From: Halomonas sp. GD1P12
GTDB taxonomy: Bacteria; Pseudomonadota; Gammaproteobacteria; Pseudomonadales; Halomonadaceae
DNA length: 64,000 nucleotides
Reading direction: 5' to 3'
NCBI RefSeq assembly: GCF_025725645.1
Contig: NZ_CP107007.1
Coordinates: 1,426,001-1,490,000 of the forward strand
How positions within the stretch are numbered: position 1 is the first letter of the stretch; each line of letters begins with the position of its first letter. The translations under genes were made by a program, and so were the position numbers. Under the pieces are notes generated by a model. It saw only the letters and a list, made by a program, of their open reading frames with translations. It had not been told where the DNA came from and ran no database searches. Shown in pieces: positions 52,395-61,240 of this stretch.

Positions 52395-52522
52395 CACCAG
52401 ATGTTCTCACTCTGCGAGTGGCATCATTGTGGCCCCGCCAGGCTCTGTCAAATGGCGTGCCGCTATGTGATAACTTAATAAGCAATAGCTTATCAACATC
52501 GCAAGCGATACGAGGAAAAGGG

Positions 52523-53077
52523 ATGCGCTACCTTGAAACTCACAGGCTGCGGCTTCGTCCGCTTTCTCTAAACGATTTGTCGGCTCTCACTTCAATTCTG
52601 GGTGACCCAGAGGTCATGAAATATTCCATGCGCGGTGTGTTCGATGAAGTGGCCACACGCCAATTCATCGAGTGGTGCTGTACGTGCTATGCAGCCCACG
52701 GAATGGGCCCAATGGCGCTGGTGGAGAAGGATACTAACCTGCTGATCGGTTTTTGCGGCGTCAGCCCTGAAGAAATCGGTGGCGTTGAAGAGATCATGCT
52801 GGGATACCGGCTGGCCGCGCGCTACTGGAATCAGGGCTTTGCTCCCGAGGCGGTAAAGGCAGTGCTCGATCAAGCGTTCAACGAGAAGTCGCTGCCCTCA
52901 GTCGTTGCCCTGATCGAGCCAGAACATACGGCCTCGCAAAAGGTCGCCGCGAAAGCAGGATTCGATCATTTCGAGATTCAGGAATATCACGGCTGCACGT
53001 TGCGAATGTATCGTCAGACGCGGGAACAGTGGTGCTCTAGTAAAGGAAACATGACAGAGAGTGGACTTGCATCGTAG
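52523..53077 (+). CDS. GNAT-family N-acetyltransferase (RimJ/RimL type)
   Basis: The 184-residue protein starts with RYLETHRLRLRPLSLNDL, typical of the RimJ/RimL-like group. It has LGYRLAARYWNQGFAPEAV (motif A) and SVVALIEPEHTASQKVAAKAGF. ATG 52523 with GAGG and AAAGGG upstream is chosen; an in-frame extension to 52391 overlaps the previous gene and does not look like protein of this family. It may modify ribosomal protein N termini or antibiotics; neither is shown. Confidence 0.85.
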   Translation: MRYLETHRLRLRPLSLNDLSALTSILGDPEVMKYSMRGVFDEVATRQFIEWCCTCYAAHGMGPMALVEKDTNLLIGFCGVSPEEIGGVEEIMLGYRLAARYWNQGFAPEAVKAVLDQAFNEKSLPSVVALIEPEHTASQKVAAKAGFDHFEIQEYHGCTLRMYRQTREQWCSSKGNMTESGLAS

Positions 53078-53216
53078 CGCTGATCGCTTACGGGTCTTCA
53101 AGGTTTTTTCACCTGCTTATAGGCTACTGTGAGGCCGTCGTGCACGCCAAAGCACAACACATCAAGCCGCCACTTTTAAGCTGCTCACTCGTTTTGACTG
53201 ATCGGATGCCGAGTTG

Positions 53217-53831
53217 ATGGACAAGACTGCTCAAAGCCTGGATGGATACCACCGCTGCGCTTGGTGCGCGGTGTCACCCGGCGAGCTCGAGCCTTATCAC
53301 GACCGCGAGTGGGGCTTTCCGGTCGCCGATGATCAGCGCCTGTTCGAAAAGATCAGCCTAGAGGCGTTTCAGGCGGGGCTGAGCTGGCGCACGATTCTGG
53401 CCAAGCGCGAGCATTTTCGCACGGCCTTTGCCGGGTTCGATTTCTACAAGGTGGCGGCTTTCGATGAACGTGACGTCGAGCGCCTGCTCCAGAACGCCGG
53501 TATCGTTCGCCATCGCGGCAAGATCGAGGCGGTAATCAATAACGCCCGGCGCGCGGTTGAGATGGTCGAGCAGGAGGGCTCGCTCGCGGCGTACTTTTGG
53601 CGCTTCGAGCCCGAGGCCAATGAAGTGGCCGTGCCGCAGAGCGTCTCGACCTCGCCAACCTCCGTAGCACTCTCGAAAGATCTCAAGAAGCGGGGCTGGA
53701 AATTCGTGGGGCCGACTACGGTGTTCGCCTTCATGCAGGCGATGGGGATGATCAACGATCACGCCGAGACGTGTTTTTTACGTCCTCATATCGAAGAAGC
53801 CCGCCGAACATTTATCCGACCCGCTCATTAA
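53217..53831 (+). CDS. tag: DNA-3-methyladenine glycosylase I
   Basis: The 204-residue enzyme removes 3-methyladenine from alkylated DNA. The zinc-binding set is present: Cys14 in RCAWC, the histidine in PYHDREWG, and H-x3-C in DHAETC near the C terminus. The substrate-pocket stretch ISLEAFQAGLSWRTIL contains the conserved glutamate. The adjacent TTG at 53214 is an alternative start three bases earlier. The gene stands alone. Confidence 0.94.
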   Translation: MDKTAQSLDGYHRCAWCAVSPGELEPYHDREWGFPVADDQRLFEKISLEAFQAGLSWRTILAKREHFRTAFAGFDFYKVAAFDERDVERLLQNAGIVRHRGKIEAVINNARRAVEMVEQEGSLAAYFWRFEPEANEVAVPQSVSTSPTSVALSKDLKKRGWKFVGPTTVFAFMQAMGMINDHAETCFLRPHIEEARRTFIRPAH

Positions 53832-53941
53832 CGCGTGAGACTATAAATAGCAAAGCTCGCAGCGGCCACGCGCGTTACAATGGCGAAAAGGCCGCCCGGT
53901 AAGACAGCCGCGTCCATTCATTCGATTTTCAAGGTAGTGCT

Positions 53942-54364
53942 GTGATCAACACCAAAATCCATAAGGCGGTTTATGAGCTGGCCGAGAAGCTGATGAAGGC
54001 CGCTCACCACGAGGACCGTGAGAGCTTCGAGGCGCTTTATGGCGAGCTCGAGGCGCTCTGTATCGACAACGAGTACACTGAAAAGGATCACCCGGAGCAG
54101 TGGGAGACGCTGGCGGACTTCACCGAGGAGTCGGATGAGGCGCTGGCGCTTTACCAGAAAGCGCTGGATAAAGCCGCGGCCCGGCCCTTGCCGGACTATG
54201 TCGCCTCGATCGGCTACTCCATGGCGACGCTTCAGGTGGAACTCGATGAGTCGGATGCCGCTCTCAAGAGCCTGCGCCAGGCCAAGGCCAGCGCCGCGCA
54301 CATCGAAGATGACGAGCTAAAAGCCGAGATCGACGCGCTTTTAACCACGCTGACCCCCCGTTAG
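53942..54364 (+). CDS. Small TPR-like helical protein, unknown function
   Basis: The 140-residue acidic, helical protein contains tetratricopeptide-like repeats: EQWETLADFTEESDEALALYQKAL, and YVASIGYSMATLQVELDES in the next repeat. It has no signal peptide or membrane segment. The start is GTG at 53942, chosen for frame and composition. It is nine bases upstream of yehS and likely co-transcribed with it. Confidence 0.65.
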   Translation: MINTKIHKAVYELAEKLMKAAHHEDRESFEALYGELEALCIDNEYTEKDHPEQWETLADFTEESDEALALYQKALDKAAARPLPDYVASIGYSMATLQVELDESDAALKSLRQAKASAAHIEDDELKAEIDALLTTLTPR

Positions 54365-54373
54365 GATTCAATC

Positions 54374-54847
54374 TTGACCAATAACGATATTTTCCGCCGC
54401 CTACGCTACGCCTTCGATTTGAAGGACACCGCCATCGTCACCATTTTCAAGCTGGCTGACGTCGAGGTGTCCCAGGAGCAGGTCACTGCCTGGCTCAAAA
54501 AGGATGACGACGAGGCCTTCAAATCAATGCGAGACAAGGATCTGGCGGGGTTTCTGAACGGCTTCATCAGCTACAAGCGCGGCAAGCGTGAAGGCCCGGC
54601 ACCGACACCGGAGTCCAAACTCACCAATAATCAGGTATTTCAGAAGCTGCGCATCGCTTTGAACCTGCAGGCCGAGGACATTCTGGCGCTGTTCGAGAGT
54701 GAAGGGCTGCCGCTGAGTTCCCACGAGCTGAGCGCGTTCTTTCGCAAACCCAGCCACAAGAACTACCGCGAGTGTAAGGACCAGGTGCTGCGCACCTTCC
54801 TGATGGGCCTACAGCATCAGCACCGCCCAACGCCACCGGCATCCTGA
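54374..54847 (+). CDS. yehS: YehS-like DUF1456 protein
   Basis: The 157-residue protein has two copies of the DUF1456 unit: TNNDIFRRLRYAFDLKDTAI and LTNNQVFQKLRIALNLQAED, each followed by a helix that ends in an FL(N/M)G-type segment. The function is not known. The start is TTG at 54374, since no ATG or GTG lies near the conserved NND motif. A bidirectional terminator follows. Confidence 0.88.
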   Translation: MTNNDIFRRLRYAFDLKDTAIVTIFKLADVEVSQEQVTAWLKKDDDEAFKSMRDKDLAGFLNGFISYKRGKREGPAPTPESKLTNNQVFQKLRIALNLQAEDILALFESEGLPLSSHELSAFFRKPSHKNYRECKDQVLRTFLMGLQHQHRPTPPAS

Positions 54848-54882
54848 CCGGCGTTGACCGCTGAGCGCGGCGCTCGACATAA

Positions 54883-54910
54883 AAAAGGCCACCTCGACAG
54901 GTGGCCTTTT
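54883..54910. terminator. Bidirectional terminator between yehS and the porin-like gene
   Basis: AAAAGGCCACCT, a CGAC tetraloop and AGGTGGCCTTTT form a perfect 12-base stem with A-tract and T-tract edges, so it can end transcription from both converging genes. Confidence 0.92.
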
Positions 54911-54925
54911 GCGTGGACGCTTTGA

Positions 54926-56368
54926 TCAGAACTCGAAGCCGAAGTTGGTCAAAAACGCGGTGTTCCAGCCGTCGTCGACCGGCGAGCCGAAGTAGTTCAG
55001 CCCGTTCTTGTTCGAGACGATATCGAACCAGGCGAAGAACGGCCCGGCGGTCATCTGCACGCCCAGATCGTTGACCATCGGGTTTTGCTGATCGCCGAAG
55101 CCGCCGTTGAGGCTGGTAAAGTCGTTTGAAGGGTCGATCACGCTGAAGTCGTTGAAGAAATAGAGGCTTTCAACCGGGCCCCAGTCCACGTCCATGTTGT
55201 AACCGACGCTCGCCGAGTAGATTTCGCCCTGAGCGGGAATCAGGTAGTTGAAGTTGAACGCGCCGATCTGCAGGGCGTTATCGGAAATGCCCGAGGTCGC
55301 CTCGTCGGGATTTTTAGCGTTGTACTCGTAGGTGGTAGCCTGGACCAGCGTGCGCCAGTTGCCGTAGCTTCCGTCCACGCCGAGTGCCGCCGACCAATTG
55401 TCGCCGCTGCGTTCGGTGTTGCGGTTGTAGAGCTGACCGCCCTTCGCCGAGACGTTCACCTGGGTGGCGTAATCGGTGTCATGGCCGAAGGTGTAGCCTA
55501 GGCGCGCCGCGACCTGGTTCTCTTCGCTGTTGCCCTGGGCGCCATCGCCCACGGCGTTGGCGCCGTAGTGCTCGTTGCCATCGCCCAGACTGTCGCTTTT
55601 GAAAAACGCAAGCGAGGTGTCCCAGGGCCCGGCGGAGTGATCCCACTTGATGCCGGCGTTCTGGTTATCGTTGAAGCCCGCCAGATAGCCCAGGTTGCCG
55701 TACCAGCCCAGGTAGCCGTAATCCATGTTGCCAAAGGGCGTCTGCACCAGGCCCAGCTTGAACGAGTCTTCCTCGGTGGGGTTGTAGCCGATCCAGCCGT
55801 GCTGCAAAAAGTGGTAGTCGTCGTAGAAGCGGTAGGCCAGCGAGTAGTCGATAGCGCCGGTTTCACCCTGAACGGTCACGACGAACTTGCCGAAGTCGAG
55901 ATCGCCCGAGGTGTCCTTGCTCTGGCTATCCCAGTCGTTGACGCTGCCGCTGAGTTCGAGCAGCCCACCGATTTCGACCTGCTGCATCTCTTGAAGCGTT
56001 TGCTGGTTCTGCTGGGCGAGCTGGGCCTCTTCGCCGTTGGCCGAGGTGCCCGTGGCGGTGCCCTCACCATAAGCGTCCTTGCTGGCGTTGCTTTGACTGG
56101 AACCGCTTTGATTGGAACCGCTCTGGCCAGCGCCGCTCTGGCTGGAGGTGCCCTGATTCGATGCCATCGATTGGTCGTTGTTTGATTCGCCGTAGGACTG
56201 CTGGCGTTCGAGCTGCTCGATGCGCTGCTGCATCTGGTTGAGCTGGGCGCGCAGCTCGTCGATGGTTTGCGAGTCACTGGTTTGTGCCTGGGCGCTGGAG
56301 AGCATGGCCGCAGAGACGCTAAGCCCGAGTGCCAGTCGCTTGAACTGGCATACGCGTGGGTATGACAT
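54926..56368 (-). CDS. Outer-membrane porin-like protein with coiled-coil and low-complexity N terminus
   Basis: The 480-residue protein has a signal peptide ending SSAQA (about residue 28) and a coiled coil TIDELRAQLNQMQQRIEQLE (about 35-57). A Ser/Gly/Gln-rich stretch with repeated GSNQSGSSQS-like units follows (about 62-110), then a second helical QQNQQTLQEMQQ. The remaining 340 residues alternate like a beta-barrel and end in the terminal phenylalanine (NFGFEF). The trimeric coiled coil plus barrel layout resembles other uncharacterised halophile porins. The substrate is unknown. Confidence 0.8.
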   Translation of the reverse strand: MSYPRVCQFKRLALGLSVSAAMLSSAQAQTSDSQTIDELRAQLNQMQQRIEQLERQQSYGESNNDQSMASNQGTSSQSGAGQSGSNQSGSSQSNASKDAYGEGTATGTSANGEEAQLAQQNQQTLQEMQQVEIGGLLELSGSVNDWDSQSKDTSGDLDFGKFVVTVQGETGAIDYSLAYRFYDDYHFLQHGWIGYNPTEEDSFKLGLVQTPFGNMDYGYLGWYGNLGYLAGFNDNQNAGIKWDHSAGPWDTSLAFFKSDSLGDGNEHYGANAVGDGAQGNSEENQVAARLGYTFGHDTDYATQVNVSAKGGQLYNRNTERSGDNWSAALGVDGSYGNWRTLVQATTYEYNAKNPDEATSGISDNALQIGAFNFNYLIPAQGEIYSASVGYNMDVDWGPVESLYFFNDFSVIDPSNDFTSLNGGFGDQQNPMVNDLGVQMTAGPFFAWFDIVSNKNGLNYFGSPVDDGWNTAFLTNFGFEF

Positions 56369-56664
56369 GATGTTTTCCTTGCGAGTGTCGTTTTATATGC
56401 CGTTTTTTAATTATTGAAGGCTGGCTGGGTTACATACCGCCGATCACCGAAAGCGGTATGCGAGAAGGCGTGAGAGGCGCTGCCCGCTCAATACCCTAGT
56501 GACAACGCTTGGCTAAAGCAAATACGGCGCTTGCCAGCGTCACCTGCGCCGGCTGAATTAAACAGGGTCAACGCTTTGCACGTTGAAAGGCGTTGTCACG
56601 AGCTAAAGCCCGACGCCGCACGACCGATATACAGAAGACACCCTTTTCCACACGAGCCCCCTTT
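56369..56664. other. Divergent intergenic region between the porin-like gene and the DUF4019 gene
   Basis: The 296 bases should contain the promoters of both divergent genes. The part near the porin-like gene is moderately AT-rich. I see no strong palindrome or additional gene. Confidence 0.4.
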
Positions 56665-57072
56665 ATGCCTACTTCGCACCGTACCTTAATGGCGGCTTTC
56701 GCTTTATCCATACTACCCGCCCACGCCGTTGCCCATAGCGACCCGGCCGAAACCGCGGTGATGGCCTGGCTTGCCAGCATCGACAGCGGAGAGTTCGAGA
56801 AAGCCTGGGAGTCGGCGTCGCCGCTTCTACAGCGCCCGCTATCGCCGGATATGCTGGCGCGCACCGTTGAGCTTGCGCGAAAAGACATGGGGCCGGTGGA
56901 GTCGCGCCACCCGCTGCGCGTGGTCAGCGACACCTCCATGCCCGGTGCGCCGCGCGGGGATCTCAAGATCTTTACCTTTCAAACCAGCTTCGCCAACAAG
57001 CAGGTGACCGAGACCGTCACGCCGCACTTCGAGGATGGGACCTGGCGGGTGAGCGGCTACTACGTGCAGTAG
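56665..57072 (+). CDS. Secreted DUF4019 protein
   Basis: The 135-residue protein has an N-terminal signal peptide (TLMAAFALSILPAHAVA). The DUF4019 core follows: VMAWLASIDSGEFEKAWESA, then VVSDTSMPGAPRGDL, FQTSFANK, and the C-terminal ETVTPHFEDGTWRVSGYYVQ. The role of the family is not known. The ATG at 56665 is chosen because the signal peptide begins there; the ribosome site is weak. Confidence 0.8.
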   Translation: MPTSHRTLMAAFALSILPAHAVAHSDPAETAVMAWLASIDSGEFEKAWESASPLLQRPLSPDMLARTVELARKDMGPVESRHPLRVVSDTSMPGAPRGDLKIFTFQTSFANKQVTETVTPHFEDGTWRVSGYYVQ

Positions 57073-57106
57073 CCGATATTCTCGGGTTCGCCCTTGGCAT
57101 ACATGG

Positions 57107-57850
57107 TTAGTTCTTGACGCACACGAACAGCGCGTTGCCCGTTTCGCCGTTCCAGGGCGTGATCGCCTGGAAATCATGCTCGAACACTTCGACGGTAAAG
57201 TAGGGCGTTAGCAGCGCGATGAGTTCCTTGAAGCTCACGGCGACCATGGCGTGTTCGTCGACCCAGCGCTCGCTCTGCCCGGCGGTGGTTTTCTCGATAC
57301 AGAGTTTTAGCGACTGACGCTCGCCTTTACCCGGGTAGTGCCAGCCGGAGCTGAACGTGAACGTCTCCTCTTCCCGGCGCGCGGTGTGTTTGACCGAAAG
57401 GGCGTTGTCGATCTTCTCCTTGTCCACGGCATTGAAGCAGATTACGCCGCCCGCCTCGAGCGCGCGCCAGGCGCTTTCGATGCACGCCTTTAGGCGCTCG
57501 ACATCCGCGTTGTAGTGAATCGAGTAGAGAAAACAGGTGATCAGATCCTGCGGCTCACCGACGACGAAGTCGCCCATGTCCTGATGGCTGAAACGCGCCT
57601 CGGGGCAGCGCCTGGCGGCCTGCGCCAGCATGGGCGGGTTGAGGTCGAGTCCGATGCTATCAAAGCCTGCGTCGAGAAAGTGGCGCACGTGGGGGCCGGT
57701 GCCGCAGGCCAGATCCAGATGGCGACGCCCGCCGTTGCCGAAAAGCTGATTCAAGCGCTGTACGGCGCGGCTCTGCGCCGGGTAGTCGATCTCCTCGCAC
57801 ATGACGTCGTAGTAGCGGGAGAGGTCGGTATACAGGGCGTTGGCAGACAT
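57107..57850 (-). CDS. SAM-dependent methyltransferase (class I)
   Basis: The 247-residue protein has motif I HLDLACGTGPHVRHFL, the acidic residue in SIGLDLNPPML, and a Methyltransf_25-like DLITCFLYSIHY segment. The N-terminal LYTDLSRYYDVMCEEIDY is typical of small-molecule methyltransferases of this group. It stands alone and the substrate is unknown. Confidence 0.85.
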   Translation of the reverse strand: MSANALYTDLSRYYDVMCEEIDYPAQSRAVQRLNQLFGNGGRRHLDLACGTGPHVRHFLDAGFDSIGLDLNPPMLAQAARRCPEARFSHQDMGDFVVGEPQDLITCFLYSIHYNADVERLKACIESAWRALEAGGVICFNAVDKEKIDNALSVKHTARREEETFTFSSGWHYPGKGERQSLKLCIEKTTAGQSERWVDEHAMVAVSFKELIALLTPYFTVEVFEHDFQAITPWNGETGNALFVCVKN

Positions 57851-58024
57851 GACAGGCAGCGCTCGAAAAGGGGGTGGCGCATGGTAAACGAGCGCTTTGG
57901 ATTTTAGAAGCCCGGTGTCAAAAGGCCCTCAGAATGGGCAATCGCCGCTTACGTTCCCATATTTGGTGTGAAGCGCATGCTGACCGCGAGCCGGTTCCAG
58001 CCGTTCATGGCGATCACCTCTAAA

Positions 58025-58050
58025 CACCAGCGGTGTTTTCTCCGCTGGTG
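58025..58050. terminator. Hairpin in the gap upstream of the MAPEG gene
   Basis: CACCAGCGG (58025-58033) and CCGCTGGTG (58042-58050) form a perfect nine-base stem around TGTTTTCT. A second hairpin GCCGTGG/CCACGGC lies at 58082-58104, close to the MAPEG ribosome site. Neither has a T-run. They may influence initiation of the MAPEG mRNA. The rest of the 282-base gap shows nothing else. Confidence 0.4.
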
Positions 58051-58132
58051 CCAGGGTCAGCTATGCTTACAGTGGCTTTGAGCCGTGGTGGGGTTTGCCA
58101 CGGCGGCCATCAACCGATCCAAGGAGGTCATC

Positions 58133-58552
58133 ATGGATGACGCCGTTTACTGGTACGCCGTGGCGACGGTGCTGCTGTTTGTGAAGATGTGGGCGACCGG
58201 GCTGTACCAGGGGTATCACCGTATTACCAAAATGACGTTCAAGACCCCGGAAGACGCGCGCATGGCGGGGAAGGAGCCGTCCAGGGAGGAACTTCCTCAG
58301 GTGCAGCAGGCGAGTAAGGCCTGGTCCAACGATCTGGAGAATATCCCCATCTTTTTGGCTCTGGGCGTAGCCTACGTGCTGGTCGGGGCGTCGCCCGGGC
58401 TTGCCATGTGGTTGTTCATGGTATTCACCGCGGCGCGCTACGCGCATACGCTCGCCTATCTTGCACGCCTTCAGCCCTGGCGCACCATCGCCTACGGCGT
58501 GGGGCTTGTGTGTATGATCGTTATGGCGATTCAAATTCTGTTGGCGCTGTAA
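58133..58552 (+). CDS. MAPEG-family membrane protein
   Basis: The 139-residue protein has four membrane helices and the family pattern VQQASKAWSNDLENIPIFLA with the conserved Asn-Asp-x-Glu-Asn, plus AARYAHTLAYL. MAPEG proteins act in eicosanoid and glutathione metabolism; bacterial members are mostly uncharacterised. AAGGAGG lies 6 bases before ATG 58133, which rules out an earlier in-frame start at 58085. The last 32 bases overlap the tail of the converging regulator gene. Confidence 0.87.
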   Translation: MDDAVYWYAVATVLLFVKMWATGLYQGYHRITKMTFKTPEDARMAGKEPSREELPQVQQASKAWSNDLENIPIFLALGVAYVLVGASPGLAMWLFMVFTAARYAHTLAYLARLQPWRTIAYGVGLVCMIVMAIQILLAL

Positions 58553-59567
58553 TCGCCATTGGCTGGTCGCGGCGCCACTCGCCGGGCGGGCGTATCTCCA
58601 CGCGCGCCCAGCAGCGGCGAAGTTGCCGTTCGTCGCCAAAGCCGGACTCTTCGGCGATGCGGTCGAGTGTCCAGGCGGTTTCAATCATTAGGGTTTTGGC
58701 TCGCTGTAGCCGCAAACCGCTGATGTAGTCGCTCACCTGCATGCCGGTCAGCTGTTTGAACTGACGCCGGAAATGTCGCTCGCTCATGGCGGCTTGGGAC
58801 GCCAGCACCTCCGCCCGCCAGGCCTTCACGGGGGCGGCGCTAATGGCGTCCTGCACACGGTGAATACGCTCATCCACGTGATTACGGCCTTCGAGCCAGG
58901 CGCCGAGCTGGGGCTCCTGACCGCTGCGGCGCAAATAAAGAACCATCTCGCGCGCCACCGAAAGCCCCAGTGCGTGGCCGCCCATACGGGTCAACCAGTG
59001 CAGCATGGTATCGATGCCCGTGGAAATGCCCGCGCTGGTCAAGTAGCGCCCGTCTTCGATGAAGATACAATCGCCCTGCACGCGGGCCCCAGGCGCCTTC
59101 TCGCGCAGCTGATCCAAAAGGGTATGATGGGTGGTGCAGCGGCGGCCGTCGAGCAGGCCGGCCTCGGCCAGCAACAGCGTACCGGAGCACACCGTCATCA
59201 TGGTATCGACCTGGTTAACGTTGGCTCTCAGCCACTCGATACACGCCCGCTGAGCTAACGGGTCGACCGCGCTGCGATACTGACCGGGGATTAGTAGCAG
59301 GTCGTGGTGCGAAAGCGCGGTCGGCAGCGGCGCGATGCCGCCGAGGGTAAGAGGCCCTAGCCACTCGAGCGCCGGGCTCGGTCCCAGGTAGCTGATCTCG
59401 ATTCTCAAGGAGAGGCGCTCAGCGCAGTGCAGTACCTGAAGCGGGCCGATCAGATCGAGCGGCACTTGGCCTGGCATCATCAGCACTGCCACCCGCAGGG
59501 GGGCATTCCCACGTGCGGGCGGCGAATTCAGGGGTCGAAAGCTAGTCACGCCGGGTTTGCCACTCAT
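58521..59567 (-). CDS. GlxA-type transcriptional regulator (DJ-1/PfpI domain plus AraC HTH)
   Basis: Residues about 24-200 form a DJ-1/PfpI-like domain with the nucleophile-elbow region MTVCSGTLLLAEAGLLDGRR. Residues about 235-335 form the AraC double helix-turn-helix (ASQAAMSERHFRRQFKQLTG, and RIAEESGFGDERQLRRC). Such regulators usually control amino-compound catabolism or cell redox genes. It overlaps the upstream isochorismatase-like gene by 26 bases on the same strand, so the two are probably one operon. Confidence 0.9.
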   Translation of the reverse strand: MSGKPGVTSFRPLNSPPARGNAPLRVAVLMMPGQVPLDLIGPLQVLHCAERLSLRIEISYLGPSPALEWLGPLTLGGIAPLPTALSHHDLLLIPGQYRSAVDPLAQRACIEWLRANVNQVDTMMTVCSGTLLLAEAGLLDGRRCTTHHTLLDQLREKAPGARVQGDCIFIEDGRYLTSAGISTGIDTMLHWLTRMGGHALGLSVAREMVLYLRRSGQEPQLGAWLEGRNHVDERIHRVQDAISAAPVKAWRAEVLASQAAMSERHFRRQFKQLTGMQVSDYISGLRLQRAKTLMIETAWTLDRIAEESGFGDERQLRRCWARVEIRPPGEWRRDQPMAITAPTEFESP

Positions 59568-60123
59568 CGATCATGTTTTGAGTATCGATGATACGCGCAA
59601 AGCGGCCCTCCAGCACCAGCTCCGTGCGCGCCTTGATATCCTCGGCGGACCAGGTCACACCGTGGCGCGTCATGGGAAACGTGAGCGTGGCGTCGCTGAC
59701 GAAGTCGACTTCGAAGCCCAGATCCGAGGCGACCCGCGCGGTGGTTTCGCAGCACTGCTCTGTACGAATACCGCTAATCGCCAAGCGAGAGATGGCGCGC
59801 TCGCATAGCCATTGTTCGAGCCCGGTATCGCTAAACGCGTTATGTACGCGCTTGTGAAAGGTAATCGCCGTGGGGTCATCAAAGCCGTCGAGCGGTTGAA
59901 TCATCCCCTGGTCGGGGTCGAACGGCCCTTGGCTTCCCGGCGCTTCATGGAAAATGCGCACCACTGGAATACCCTCAGCGTGGGCAGCATCGAGCAGGGC
60001 GCGCTGCTTCGGCTTCCAGGCATTGGCCAGGCTCTCGACCCAATACTCCTTGGCAGGAAAGGAGGCCTGAACGTCGATCAGAAGCAGGGCGGTCGCGGGG
60101 TTTGAAGCGTTGGTAGGTGCCAT
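59542..60123 (-). CDS. Isochorismatase-family cysteine hydrolase
   Basis: The 193-residue protein has the catalytic triad elements: Asp in ALLLIDVQ, Lys in TFHKRVHNAF, and Cys in ISGIRTEQCCETTAR. The family includes nicotinamidases, N-carbamoylsarcosine hydrolases and others; the substrate here is unknown. AGAGG lies before ATG 60123, which is chosen over a much longer in-frame extension. It pairs with the GlxA-type regulator downstream and diverges from a monooxygenase-like gene, which may be a co-regulated partner. Confidence 0.88.
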   Translation of the reverse strand: MAPTNASNPATALLLIDVQASFPAKEYWVESLANAWKPKQRALLDAAHAEGIPVVRIFHEAPGSQGPFDPDQGMIQPLDGFDDPTAITFHKRVHNAFSDTGLEQWLCERAISRLAISGIRTEQCCETTARVASDLGFEVDFVSDATLTFPMTRHGVTWSAEDIKARTELVLEGRFARIIDTQNMIDEWQTRRD

Positions 60124-60312
60124 GGTGAACCTCTTGATTTGAGTGAGGTTCCAGCTTAACGAGGCGCTGTCACTACGACGAGACAACTCACGGCCACAAA
60201 CCGGACGAAAACGGCCATTGCGCCTTTCGGCGCAGGATGCTCGATTTCGGGTTGGCGCTCCCATGTGCAATGGATAGGATGACGATTTCAACACGCCCAG
60301 CGAGAAGCCGCC

Positions 60313-60627
60313 ATGCTACTAGCCGCAACGCCCGAACCTCCGTACTACGCCGTGATCTTTACCTCGACGCTTACCGAGCACACCGAAGGTTACGAGGTAA
60401 TGGCCGCGCGCATGGTCGCGCTCGCCGCCGAGCAGCCGGGATTTTTAGGCGTGGAGTCCGCACGCGAGGAGGTAGGTGTGACGGTTTCCTACTGGGCGGA
60501 TATCGAGTCGATCAAGGCGTGGAAAAATCACGCCGAGCACCAGGAGGCGCAGCGGTTAGGCCATCAGCGGTGGTATCGCCATTTTCGCACCCGCATTGCC
60601 AGGGTCGAGCGTGACTACGGGGTCTAG
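60313..60627 (+). CDS. Antibiotic biosynthesis monooxygenase (ABM)-like protein
   Basis: The 104-residue protein has the dimeric alpha+beta-barrel pattern: YYAVIFTSTLTEHTEGYEVM, then AAEQPGFLGVES and TVSYWADIESIKAWKNHAEH, ending with HFRTRIARVERDY. It resembles YgiN/ABM heme-degrading or quinol-type proteins, but the substrate is not indicated. It lies divergently from the isochorismatase-like gene across a 189-base region that holds the palindrome TGCGCC-TTTC-GGCGCA (60219-60234). Confidence 0.8.
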   Translation: MLLAATPEPPYYAVIFTSTLTEHTEGYEVMAARMVALAAEQPGFLGVESAREEVGVTVSYWADIESIKAWKNHAEHQEAQRLGHQRWYRHFRTRIARVERDYGV

Positions 60628-61232
60628 GACGACATAATCAGTCCCGCTAGAAACTGCAGCAACAGAGCCAACAGCAACACCGACAGGCCGACCACAACGC
60701 TGGTCAATAGGGCGTGGCGCTTCCAAAGCACCAATACCCGATGGCCGAAGCGGCTAACCAGCCAGGCCAGCCCATAGTAGCGAAGTCCACGTGCGATCAG
60801 GGCCGCCAGCACGAACAGCAGCACCGGATAGTTCGAAAGTCCGGCGGTGATCATGGCGACCTGAAACGGAATCGGCAGAATACCGATAGCCAGAATGGCG
60901 GCGAAGCCGTACTGATTGAAAAACGTCTGGAAGGTCTGAAAGCTCTGCTCGATTCCCATGAAGGCGATGAACCAGGTGCCGATCGACTGAAAGAGCAAAA
61001 GCCCCACGCCGTAGCCGACCAGCGAGGCCAACAGGCATCCGGCGGTGGTGACCGCGGCCAGTCGCCAGATGCGCTCACGGTTGGCGGCCATCAGCGGAAT
61101 TAAAATGAGTTCGAGCGGAATGGGCAGAATGATCGTTTCAAGAAACGACAGCGTACCCAAAAGCCAGAGCATGTTTTTGGAGCCGTTAAGGCGCGCAAGC
61201 CACGCTTTGGTACGCTTCGATGCCATGGCCAT
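60624..61232 (-). CDS. yqaA: YqaA-type (VTT/DedA-like) membrane protein
   Basis: The roughly 202-residue protein has five to six membrane segments and the family pattern FLETIILPIPLELILIPLM, then GCLLASLVGYGVGLLLF and ILPIPFQVAMITAGLSNY with the conserved PxPF. DedA-like proteins are linked to lipid flipping and membrane homeostasis. The start at 61232 is chosen (61226 is also possible), close behind the DUF1206 stop. It overlaps the ABM-like gene tail by four bases, converging. Confidence 0.82.
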   Translation of the reverse strand: MAMASKRTKAWLARLNGSKNMLWLLGTLSFLETIILPIPLELILIPLMAANRERIWRLAAVTTAGCLLASLVGYGVGLLLFQSIGTWFIAFMGIEQSFQTFQTFFNQYGFAAILAIGILPIPFQVAMITAGLSNYPVLLFVLAALIARGLRYYGLAWLVSRFGHRVLVLWKRHALLTSVVVGLSVLLLALLLQFLAGLIMSS

Positions 61233-61240
61233 GTGCGTTT

